Assembly (NCBI GenBank): GCA_030761205.1
Contig: JAULJL010000027.1
Location: 20,090,501-20,154,500 of the forward strand
Reading direction: 5' to 3'
DNA length: 64,000 nucleotides
Source: Fremontodendron californicum
Taxonomy: Eukaryota > Streptophyta > Magnoliopsida > Malvales > Malvaceae
In this document: positions 43,642 to 53,615 of the stretch, in pieces
Position numbering within the stretch: the stretch's first letter is position 1
Layout: the number at the start of each line of letters is the position of its first letter
Position numbers and translations under genes: made by a program
The notes under the pieces: generated by a model
The model's database searches: none
Told to the model about the DNA's origin: nothing
What the model saw: the letters and a program-made list of their open reading frames with translations, nothing else

Positions 43642-45120
43642 CATATTAGAGAGTCAGGCCTAGAAATTAGTCGTGTGTTATCAAAGTCTCGGTTTTGTTG
43701 GTTTAATTGGTATTTAATTTTAATTCCCATATTTTTTTTAATAAGGAGAATTTTGAAAATAATAAAATATTTTTAAATATGTTCATACTCATGTGCATGC
43801 ATTTTATTATTTTTCTCTAGCTATTTAAGGTTGAATATTATAACTGCTTGTCGGTTAATGCGTTACACTATTCTTGAATGTTTTAATTGTTAGGACATTT
43901 AGAATAAGGTTTGTAGAATAGGTGGTGACAGGTTTGTTTTGTTTCTCCACACACACTACACGTGCATTTGCATAACATGAATCCTCTACCCGGGTTCGGT
44001 CCTTTTAAGTGGAAGTAAAGTAACTAAGCCTTCGTGATTGATCCTCCGTATGGGCTAGTGAAACACTTTCGGAGTATAAAGTACCTAATGCCTTCGTGAT
44101 AATCCTCCGTACGGGCATAGGAAAATATACTCTAACGAATTGAACCCGCTTTTATCGGGGTGCCTTACTAGCCTTCACCGACAACAGTGAGGAACAATTC
44201 GGGGCCTTAGAACCGATTCACCCTCATATAGTTGAACCTAGGAGAAGCCATCCCGAATTTTCGTTAGATATACCGAAAATAGGAACACATGGAGGGACAT
44301 TTCTAAACTTTTTGTTACCTATTTTACACTCCAAATAAGTGTGGTAAATCGGGCAACGATGTACGTACATCGCCCGTAATAAATGTGATACTCCGCCTCG
44401 AAGGCATCGTGATGCCTAAATAAGCAGATATTGTTGGGGCAGATGTTCATTAGCTGTTTTTTTTATAAAAAAAAAATCATTTTTCAAGCATTTTTGCATT
44501 TTGCACATTTCATACATGTGTGAATAGAGCATGTACATTTTGGTTGTATTACTGATCTCGTTTTTGCAAAAAATGGATGGTGATAATAGTTTCATTTCAT
44601 GATTTCATAAAACCAGTAGTATCACATGAACATTTGCATATTGTACCATAGTGGGATCTACCTTGAAATTCTTTTGAAAATAATGTGATTGGTTTTTCAA
44701 AACAAAAAAAAAAACAAAAAAAATGTAAAAAAAAAAACATGTTAAAAAAAAAAATCATAAATTTGGAGGCAAATCTTGCATAATGAGATTTTTGAATAAT
44801 TAAGATTTAGGTCCCATCAATTTCATGTAATCATTGATTTCTTTGTATATACCTTGGTGTTAATTCATTTATTTTTTGCATGTATCATTTTGACATCATG
44901 TTATAGTCATAGCATGCATGATCATTCATTGTAGGACACGTTTATGACATGCATAGTCATTATCTGTATATACCTGGCATTAGATTGCATCCATAGCATA
45001 CATAGTCATCATAATTTCTCTGTATATGTTCATGCATTAATCATCAGTTTATTCATGCACATAGGAATAGAGCATGTACATTCATAATTGTATTCTTAAT
45101 CTCATGACATTTTCATTTGC
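43642..45120 (+). other. Leader of the Tat/Ogre-like element
   Basis: About 1.5 kb with no credible ORF. It contains A-rich stretches near 44700-44760 and dispersed 'gcatgcat/catagtcat' and 'tgtatatacc' words. I see no other recognisable feature. Confidence 0.5.
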
Positions 45121-46071
45121 ATGAAAGGGGTTCGAGATATGAGGAATGAATCGGAGGAACGATTGGGTGCTTTGGAACGCAATCAAGAGGAATATGGACA
45201 TGAAATCCGAGAGGTGAAGGAACAACTTGCCAAATTGCTGAAAATGGTTGAGGATATGGGTAACAGTAAAGGTGAACTTTCTCAGGGCTTCGCATCATCT
45301 TCGGATCAACCAAAACCATTAGGCCCAGAACACATAATCCTTGGTGGATCCTGCGCTTGTCAATGCCACAAAGGTTACAATCCTGATGAAATTATGGACA
45401 AAATCATGAAAATGATTAAACCTGAGAGCCTGATACCAAAGATAGAAACCTTGGATCCTGTACCATACCTGCAAACTGTTCGAGGTCCAAGCCAGTATCC
45501 CTACCCTACCATGGTCCAATCGTCCATTGGGATGACCACTACGGGATTCCTGAATCCCACTCCATCACCAACAACTACCAGTTTATACTATTTCCCTCAT
45601 CAACCACCTTATCCAGCATCTGGGGTAGGAACCTCGAGCTATGTACAACCTTCAAAGGCCCCGTGTCCGAATCCATACCCTCACCATGCTGTTCCGCCAC
45701 ATCTCCATGTAAACACTCCGGTTCGGACCTTAGTGCCACCACCAAGTGCCCCAACTCCTAGGCCATGTGTAACTAAGAAACGACCCCAGGATAAGACCCA
45801 AATGCCTTTTGATCCCATTCCAATCAGCTACCAAGAGCTCCTCCCTATACTGATCCAAAATCACATGGTTGCCTGTGTCCCATTGAAACCCCTGTTACCA
45901 CCATATCCAAGGTGGTATAATCCAAATGCAAAATGTGATTATCATTGTGGAATTGTTGGCCATAACATTGAAGACTGTATGGCATTCAAAAAGAAAGTGC
46001 AAACTCTTATAAATGCCAAGTGGTTGGATCCCACGACACTGATTGATAGAGGACTAGGAAAGCGTCATTAG
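45121..46071 (+). CDS. Gag-related ORF lacking a capsid core (316 codons), Tat/Ogre-like element
   Basis: N-terminal coiled-coil-like charged stretch (ERLGALERNQEEYGHEIREVKEQLAKL), a CACQCHKGY motif, a long Pro/Tyr-rich middle, then a C-terminal block (SYQELLPILIQNHMVACVP ... WYNPNAKCDYHCGIVGHN) with the Cys/His pattern C-x3-C-x4-H-x4-C. The C-terminal block is paralogous to the end of the next gag ORF (48109-48360). The capsid fold is missing between them, so this is a deleted gag or an accessory ORF1. Start chosen at the first Met; Met 7 is an alternative. Confidence 0.65.
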   Translation: MKGVRDMRNESEERLGALERNQEEYGHEIREVKEQLAKLLKMVEDMGNSKGELSQGFASSSDQPKPLGPEHIILGGSCACQCHKGYNPDEIMDKIMKMIKPESLIPKIETLDPVPYLQTVRGPSQYPYPTMVQSSIGMTTTGFLNPTPSPTTTSLYYFPHQPPYPASGVGTSSYVQPSKAPCPNPYPHHAVPPHLHVNTPVRTLVPPPSAPTPRPCVTKKRPQDKTQMPFDPIPISYQELLPILIQNHMVACVPLKPLLPPYPRWYNPNAKCDYHCGIVGHNIEDCMAFKKKVQTLINAKWLDPTTLIDRGLGKRH

Positions 46072-46902
46072 GATTGGGAGATTTACATCATTGAGGTGGA
46101 AAGACTTCGGTCTTATATGATGTAATAGGATTTCACTTTTTCAGTAGCCGGCTCTTATAGCCTTAGGATGTTAGGAAGAATAAAGTGCTTGTAAGGACAG
46201 TCTTAACCACTGTTCAAATTTTGTAAAACATGGTTTATACCATTGTGAATGTTGATGTGGGAATGAATTGATTATGTTTCAAATTAATGAGAGGTTGATG
46301 ATTAAGTTCCTTCGATTCTTATTTCCTCCGTGATATCTCCCCCTTTGCATTTTGCATCCCATCAATTATTTGTCAGGTTGCATTCATGCATTCGTAATCA
46401 GCATGATTTTTCTGTATATATCTATGCATTAATTTGCTTATTACATACATCATGATTAGCATTAGGTCACATTCATGACACACATGGTTAGTATGATTTT
46501 CTTTGTATATACTCTGTATCAATCATTCATTGTTTGCATGTATCATAATTGACACCATGTTGCATTCATAGAACATATGAACATTCATTGGGAAATATGC
46601 TGAAATGCACATGATCAGTCATTGCATATATCCATGTGTTGATTTGTTTATTCTTTGTTTGCAACATGTTGGCATTGTGATTGCATTTATTACATATATG
46701 GTCAGCATGTTTCCATTATACATGTCCATACATCATATTGTTTAGGCTTCACATGCATCAAATTGCATTCATGGCTCATTCATCATGACATACATTTCGG
46801 GGAAAATAGAATAGAAGTTGGCTTGGCTTTAGGAGTCTTTGAAAGAATTTCCATTTCAAATCAGAAGAAGTACTGAGTACACTTTTAATACAGGCTGGTG
46901 CT
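46072..46902 (+). other. Spacer between the two gag-related ORFs
   Basis: About 830 bp, AT-rich, with repeated 'tgcatgtatcat', 'cattcat' and 'tgtatatac' words. They resemble the leader at 44880-45060, so the second gag may come from a duplication of leader plus gag. No ORF worth calling. Confidence 0.45.
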
Positions 46903-48360
46903 ATGGAGGATGAACATGTTGCCCGAATGGAAAAAATGGAAAGAGAACAGAGAGAATTGCGAGAACAGCTAGCAAAATCTCAAGCAGAATCTAAAGGTCA
47001 GATGACTAAATTGATGGAGCTGATGTCTGCCGTAATCAAAGGAAAAGGATACACCGAAAAAGTTATCGCCAGAGAAGGGTTAGAGGCACAAAAGGGCCAA
47101 GATGAGGTCGCAATAAGTGATGCCCAGAACACTGTTAACCCCGTCAATATCCTAAACTCAGATGATCCAGCTGAACAGGCAAAGTTGAAAAGGGTTGTAG
47201 TAAATGAGGTTGAGTTGGCAGATTCCCAAGGGAAATATCAGTTGTTAGATGAAAGGCTCCGGGCAGTAGAAAATGCAGACGTATTAGGGAGTGTGGAGGC
47301 GAAAGAAGGATGCTTGGTCTTCGATTTAGTCATTCCTCCTAAGTTCAAGATCCCTGACTTTGTGAAATATGACGGGACGACTGATCCATCAGCCCACATC
47401 ACTATGTTCTGCCGGAAGATGACAAGTCATATAGATAATGATAAGCTTTTGATTCACTGCTTTCAAGATAGCCTCAGCGGATCCGCAATTAGGTGGTATA
47501 GTCAGTTGAGCAAGGATCAGATTCACTCTTGGAATGACCTGGCTAGGGTTTTTCTAAACCAGTACAAGCATATGACTGACACGGCGCCTGACCGTCTCAC
47601 CTTGCAAAATATGAAGAAAAGAGCTACTGAGAGCTTCAAAGAATATGTGCAACGGTGGATGAGCCTGGCCGTCCAAGTACAACCGCCCTTAACTCAAAAG
47701 GAAACCACTGTCCTTTTTGTGAATACACTGCAGGCCCCGTACTATGATATACTTGTTGGCAACATCACAAATAATTTTTCAGACATGGTAATTTCAGGGG
47801 AGATGATTGAGAATGCTATCAAGGATGGGAAAATTGAAGGAGAAAGAACATCCAATACCAAGAACAAGGGGGCATCTGAAAAGAAAAAGGAAGATACCCA
47901 AGTCGTGGAAGACTTTGCCCCACCTCCCCAATTCTCCTCATATCAGCCATTTTACTCTACCCTGAATAATGTCTCTCATGGTTTTTATCCCTACCAACCA
48001 ATGACTGCAAATACACCAGAATTTACATCTGTCTATCAATCGAACACCCTTGGGGATAATCGAAAGGGGCATAAATAGCGAAAAAGAAATCCGGTTGACC
48101 CGATTCCTATGACATACAGTGAGATACTACCTCAACTCATCCAGAATCACCTTGTGACACCCATGCAAATAGCGCCTCTGAAACCCCCTTATCTGAGCTG
48201 GTATGATGCTAATGAGTGTTGTGGGTACCATTCTGGCAATCAAGGTCACTCAACAGAGAACTGCCCCGCTTTGAAGTACAAGGTCAGAGATCTCATCAAG
48301 GCTGGTTCGATAAGTTTTGAAGATGGGGAAGTCAAGTGTCATAAGAAACATTGTGCATGA
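46903..48360 (+). pseudogene. gag: Gag, Tat/Ogre-type, with one in-frame stop
   Basis: Open from 46903 to a TAG at 48076-48078, and the same frame continues to 48360. Coiled-coil N-terminus (MEKMEREQRELREQLAKSQ), then a retrotransposon gag domain at about residues 145-310: FKIPDFVKYDGTTDPSAHI, SGSAIRWYSQL, WNDLARVFLNQYKH, FKEYVQRWMSLAVQVQPPL. After the stop come SEILPQLIQNHL and CGYHSGNQGHSTENC, a C-x3-H-like knuckle. The stop could be a CAG-to-TAG change. The 391-residue product still has the whole capsid region. Confidence 0.85.
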
Positions 48361-50740
48361 TCATATTAGGTTTTTGACACATGTAGTTCTATACACTGTG
48401 ATGAGGAAAGCACTTGTCTCATGTTAATTAAATGAATTTTGTATTTTAAATGCTTTGTGTTTGTTGTGTTTCAACAATAACTTGAATTTGCAAAAAACAA
48501 GCATTAAGGAATTTTTAGTAATGGATAGTCTCAAGAAGATTGATGATCATTGTTAGAAATGACCCAATACCTTCAGCCCTTTCTTTTAGGCTTTCCTAAG
48601 CCTAAATCTTTTGAACCGAGACCACTTGAAAGACCTAATGCTTCAAGGAATATGAATGATTTGACTTCATAAAACCATTGTCATCACAGAATAAGCAAAG
48701 ACGTAGATCTTAGTCTATGCTATGAGCAAAGGAACGAACTTTTTGAAAATTTTCGACTTCCTTGAAAATCAAACAAATGAGACATTCTTTCAAGAATCCA
48801 GATTTTGATAATTTGGTGTGTGTCAAGATTGTGCTAAAACCATTCATGATCTTTCCCAATGACCACAAAACACTAATTGCCTAGACATCACTTCATGATT
48901 GACACCCTGGGGCACAATGATTAAACTAGATTATCCCCTGTCCTAGAGAAAACCTGTTTTTGGGTCATATTTTCCTTGTCTCTTCAAAGAACTCAGATTG
49001 GAAACTCAGCCTTTTCAAAACAGACCTAGACTTGCCATGTTCCTCGTTGATACAAATTCGCATGGATAATCAAATTGGGGCATCATATGTGGAAATGATG
49101 GATACATAGTGAAGAAGGATGGGTTAATGCATGAATCATTGGGGGCATGCGACGAAAAAAAACAAAAAAAAAAAAGAAAAAGAAAAATCATGATATCATA
49201 CATATGAGAATTCGGATGATTCCAAAGTGCAAAATAAAATTCTGAATATCTATTTCCCCTGAGGATTGCTTTTCAATGAGAATATTTGGGCTTGATATGA
49301 TGAATGGCCATCTTTCATATCCCTTTCACAAGAAAAAAATTATTATCCATAGTCACCCCTTTTGAGCCAAAAGAATTCTTTCTTCTTTGAACCCTGATCA
49401 AGGATCACTCTCTACACTAGGGGGCAAATGCAAGAAAAGATTTTTTTTTAAAGATCATTGAGAAATGTGTCCTAGCTCAAAGACAGATGCAAAGCAAATG
49501 GAGCCCCGAATAAAGACGGGCTCACTATGTTGAAAAAGAAGGGGGCAAAATGAAAGCAAAAAAAAATTGTGTGAAAGACATGGCAAATTGAAAGCCAAGA
49601 GCAAGGAAGAAAAAGAGCAAAGTCAAAAGGAAAGAAATGTCCAAAAAGGGACATGCTTCAAAGAAAATCCTCTTCAAGAAAGGATCCTTGATCTGATTAC
49701 CCTCAAACACATATTTTGGGCCTATTTATCCTTTCTTTCTGAACCCTGAGCCATGGCCTACATTACGTGCTTTAAAAGTCCATTTTGATCAAGCATGAAT
49801 ATTTAATTTGAAAGGTTTTTCCTCGGATTTTATCCCATCTCATCGAATTATCATTTCACTAAGGAAGAATTTAGAATTCTCAAGTGTGTGGTAAAAAAAA
49901 AAAGGAAAGAATGGGACTCTAGGGCGAAAACCCAAAAACGGGCGGTCTAGAGTTAATTTGGAAATTTTCAATGCCATCCATGCCGATACCCAAAAAAAAA
50001 AATTGAAGGTCATTTTAAAAAAAGTGGTCATCGAGGAACATCTAGGAATTCCTGAACCCCCCAAATTGTCAGCTCTCATTCGGAGGATTGTCTTCAAAAA
50101 TTGAATCTTTTTTTCCTCCAAGATCAAACTTTCCGATTTAAATATCCCGGCCAATCTTGACGCTTGTCAAAAAGCCTTGATATGGAAACTAAAAGAATGT
50201 TGAATTTGCTTGGTTCTCAATGAATTCATGATTTATAAAACCTGTTCCATTTGTGAGCCTAGAAGGGACATACATTTTTGTTGTGAAGTTTTCCTGAAAA
50301 AACCAAAATCTTGTTGTATCAAGCCTTGTCAATTCAAATTGAAAAACCCAAATTAATACTTAGGGGATTTTCTAACAGTGATCATCAGTCATCAAAAGAT
50401 TTGTACATCATACACTGTGGAGTTAAAGTTTTTGGCTTAGAAGTTTTCCTTAAATAAGCAAAATTGTTTTTCAAAAAGGGAAAATAAAAATATTTTTGAA
50501 ATACCCATTTTTGATGTTGACATGAGACAAGGGTTTTTCTAACCCAAAAGTATAGAACTGCCAGGATAGGTCCCGACTTCCAGATATGAGAAGAAGAAAT
50601 CAAACTCAGTTCAGATCTCTATTGATGAAAGTTTGAAAACTTTTGGGGCAAAGAGAATAGCCAAAATGAATTGAAGATATACTCTGATTTGAAGAGGAAA
50701 AATGAATTTGAAAGGCTAAGCCAAAGTCTAGAAAAACAAC
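48361..50740 (+). other. Internal non-coding region of the Tat/Ogre-like element
   Basis: About 2.4 kb where pol would be expected. I see only short spurious ORFs on both strands, purine-rich runs (49155-49190, 49555-49640) and no protease, RT, RNase H or integrase motif. It may be unrelated filler or the pre-3' region of the parent element. Confidence 0.55.
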
Positions 50741-51135
50741 CGGGGGCATTTGCATCACTCATGAGCACTCATCTCTTTATCGAGCTTTTGCATCTGCACA
50801 GTGTCAGCAAGCATTTGCATCATTCATGGGTATTTGCATTGGCACTATTCCATAAGCATCTGCATTTTACCTTTACATTTACATTCTTCATGGAATTCGC
50901 ATTTGTGTCATCTCAAGCAATTGCATCATTTCTAGAATCATTGCATTTTCATTATTGTGTGGTAATTGTAGTTACACCATTCATAAACCAGTTACATGAA
51001 CACAATTAGTAGGGGCATCTGCATCACGAAACATGGGCATCAATCCAGGCCATTTGCATTTGCACTAAGAAATATTTTACATTTGCACCATGAAGCATGA
51101 GCACCTTGTTAAAAGACATGTGCATCTGCATCATT
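50741..51135 (+). repeat. Degenerate ATTTGCAT(C) word repeat
   Basis: The octamer-like words ATTTGCATC, TTTGCATT and ATCTGCATC recur every 15-40 bp here and again at 52430-52630 with 'caagaagcatttgcatc'. It is a low-complexity degenerate tandem array with no evident coding function. Confidence 0.65.
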
Positions 51136-51139
51136 TCTC

Positions 51140-53225
51140 AAAGCTTCTGGTGGGGATATCCAGAATTTTACAGTTTTTAAAAAGTGAACAAGTCTTCGGT
51201 GGTGATAGCTGAAGCCTCTGGTGGAGATATCCAGAGTTTTATAATTTTGAAAAATGAGAAATTTTCTTCTGGTGGAGATATCCAGGGTTTTATAATTTTG
51301 AAAACATGAGAAATTTTATTCTGAAGGAGTTACCCAGAATTTTACAATGAGCAAGTCTTTGGTGGTGATAGCCAAAGCTTCTGGTGGTGATATCCAGAAT
51401 TTTGCAGTTTTAAAAGTGAACAAGTCTTCAGTGGTGATAGCTGAAGCCTCTGGTGGAGATATCCAGGGTTTTATAATTTTGAAAACATGAGAAATTTTAT
51501 TCTGAAGGAGTTACCCAGAATTTTACAATGAGCAAGTCTTTGGTGGTGATAGCCAAAGCTTCTGGTGGTGATATCCAGAATTTTGCAGTTTTAAAAGTGA
51601 ACAAGTCTTCAGTAGTGATAGCTGAAGCCTATGGTGGAGATATCCAGGGTTTTATAATTTTGAAAACATGAGAAATTTTATTCTGAAGGAGTTACCCAGA
51701 ATTTTACAATGAGCAAGTCTTTGGTGGTGATAGCCAAAGCTTCTGGTGGTGATATCCAGAATTTTGCAGTTTTAAAAGTGAACAAGTCTTCAGTGGTGAT
51801 AGCTGAAGCCTCTGGTGGAGATATCCAGGGTTTTATAATTTTGAAAAATGACAAATTTTATTCTGAAGGAGTTACCCAGAATTTTACAATGAGCAAGTCT
51901 TTGGTGGTGATAGCCAATGCTTCTGGTGGGGATATCCAGAATTTTACAGTTTTAAAAGTGAACAAGTCTTCGGTGGTGATAGCTGAAGCCTCTGGTGGAG
52001 ATATCCAGGGTTTTATAATTTTGAAAAATGAGAAATTTTATTCTGAAGGAGTTACCCAGAATTTTACAATGACCAAGTCTTTGGTGGTGATAGCCAAAGC
52101 TTCTGGTGGTGATATCCAGAATTTTGCAGTTTTAAAAGTGAATAAGTCTTCGGTGGTGATAGCTGAAGCCTCTGGTGGAGATATCCAGGGTTTTATAATT
52201 TTGAAACATGAGAAATCTTCTTCTAGATGAGTTATCTAGAATTTTATATTGAGCAAGTCTTTGGTGGTGGTAGCCAAAGCTTCTGGTGGGGATATCCAGA
52301 ATTTTACAGTTTTAAAAATGAATAAGTCTTCGGTGGTGATAGCTGAAGCCTCTGGTGGAGATATCCAGGGTTTTATAATTTTGAAAAATGAGAAATCTTA
52401 TTTTGAAGGATTTATCCAGAATTTTTTTCAACATGTGCATCTACATCAAGAAGCATTTGCATCAATCTAAGTTAGTTAAATTTGCATCAAGAAAGTTTGC
52501 ATCAAATCAAGTCATTTACATTTGCATCAAAGACATTTGCACCAATCTAAGTCATTTGCATCTACATCAAGAAGCGTTTGCATCAACAAAAGACATTCGC
52601 ATTTGCATCATGAAGCATTTGCATCATCTCTTAAAGCTTTCAGGTATAATCGATTTCGTTTCCTTAAGGCGAGTCGAGCCCCGAAATCATCGTCGAGGTA
52701 CTTTTTTTATTTATGAACAAGTCTTCGGTGGTGATAGCTGAAGCCTCTGGTGGAGATATCCAGAGTTTTTTTTAAAGTCCTTTGAAAAGGTAGAAAGTCT
52801 TCGGTGGTGGAAAGTCTTCGGTGGTGATAGCTGAAGCTTCTGGAGATGCTACCCAGAATTTTACAGTTTTAAAAATGAGCAAGACTTCGGTGGTGATAGC
52901 TGAAGCCTCTGGTGGAGATATCCAGAGTTTTTTTTAAAGTCCTTTGAAAAGGTAGAGAGTCTTCGGTGGTGATAGCTGAAGCTTCTGGAGATGATACCCA
53001 GAATTTTACAGTTTTAAAAATGAGCAAGACTTCGGTGGTGATAGCTGAAGCCTCTGGTGGAGATATCCAGAGTTTTAAAATCCTTTGAAAAAGTAAAAAG
53101 TCTTCGGTGGTGATAGCTGAAGTTTCTGGAGGTGATACCCAGAATTTTTACATTTTAAAAAAATGAGCAAGACTTTGGTGGTGATAGCCGAAGCTTCTGG
53201 AGGAGATATCCAGAATTTTAAACAC
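51140..53225 (+). repeat. 3' tandem repeat array built from short hairpins
   Basis: The main unit is 180-181 bp (starts near 51351, 51532, 51713, 51893, 52073 and 52253); shorter related units of ~115-130 bp follow from 52715. Each unit has about five elements with a 5-6-bp stem, usually around a 9-nt loop, e.g. CTTTGG/CCAAAG (51357-51362 with 51372-51377, loop TGGTGATAG) and TTCTGG/CCAGAA (51379-51384 with 51394-51399, loop TGGTGATAT). Stems vary with matching changes on both sides. ORFs in the array follow from the 180-bp spacing and are not called genes. The array is interrupted by the ATTTGCATC repeats at 52430-52630. Confidence 0.85.
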
Positions 53226-53600
53226 AGCTGAGAACAAGAAAGGTTAAGGCCCCGAAAACATCGTCGAGGTCGTTTCCTTTCTTGCAAATCGAATTCGTTT
53301 CCTTAAGACGAATCGAGCCTTGATTAGTCAGGGAATTCAATTTAAGGACAAATCTTCAATTTACTGTTTTCAAAAAAAAAAAAAAAACAAAACAAAAGAA
53401 ACAAAAAAAATAAAAATAAAAAAAAGAGAAAAAATGAGAAAAAATGAAAAAAAATGAAAAAAATAGAAAATAAAAAATGGAAAATGCAAAAATGAATGAA
53501 GAAATGAAAAAGAAAGCCCCTTTCCTTTCCATGTGATTTCACTGACCGTACAAAATTAGTGTTGGTTTATCTTTGCATGATTCCTGATTCTCAGCAATAG
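53226..53600 (+). other. Region before the polypurine tract of the Tat/Ogre-like element
   Basis: A-rich low-complexity stretch (53371-53515) made of 'gaaaaaatgaaaa' words and short unique flanks. No gene. Confidence 0.5.
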
Positions 53601-53602
53601 CC

Positions 53603-53615
53603 AAAGAGGGGCAGC
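53603..53615 (+). promoter_or_regulatory. Polypurine tract of the Tat/Ogre-like element
   Basis: AAAGAGGGGCAGC directly abuts the right LTR (TGTAGACACC at 53616). Confidence 0.75.

Noticed and set aside
48361..50740. Possible remnant of pol in the Tat/Ogre-like element
   Set aside because: I looked for RT, RNase H and integrase motifs in all frames and saw none; only short random ORFs occur.
50671..51009. 112-codon ORF rich in His, Leu and Phe
   Set aside because: It translates the ATTTGCAT word repeat, with no domain and low complexity.
51709..52230. Long ORF over the tandem repeat encoding a SLVVIAKASGGDIQNF-type repeat protein
   Set aside because: The frame exists because some units are exactly 180 bp; neighbouring units are 181 bp and shift it. 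There is no upstream start context and no family resemblance, and the pattern is better explained by paired stems.
51351..52430. CRISPR-like array because of regular repeats
   Set aside because: Units are about 180 bp and contiguous without unique spacers, in a plant retrotransposon context.
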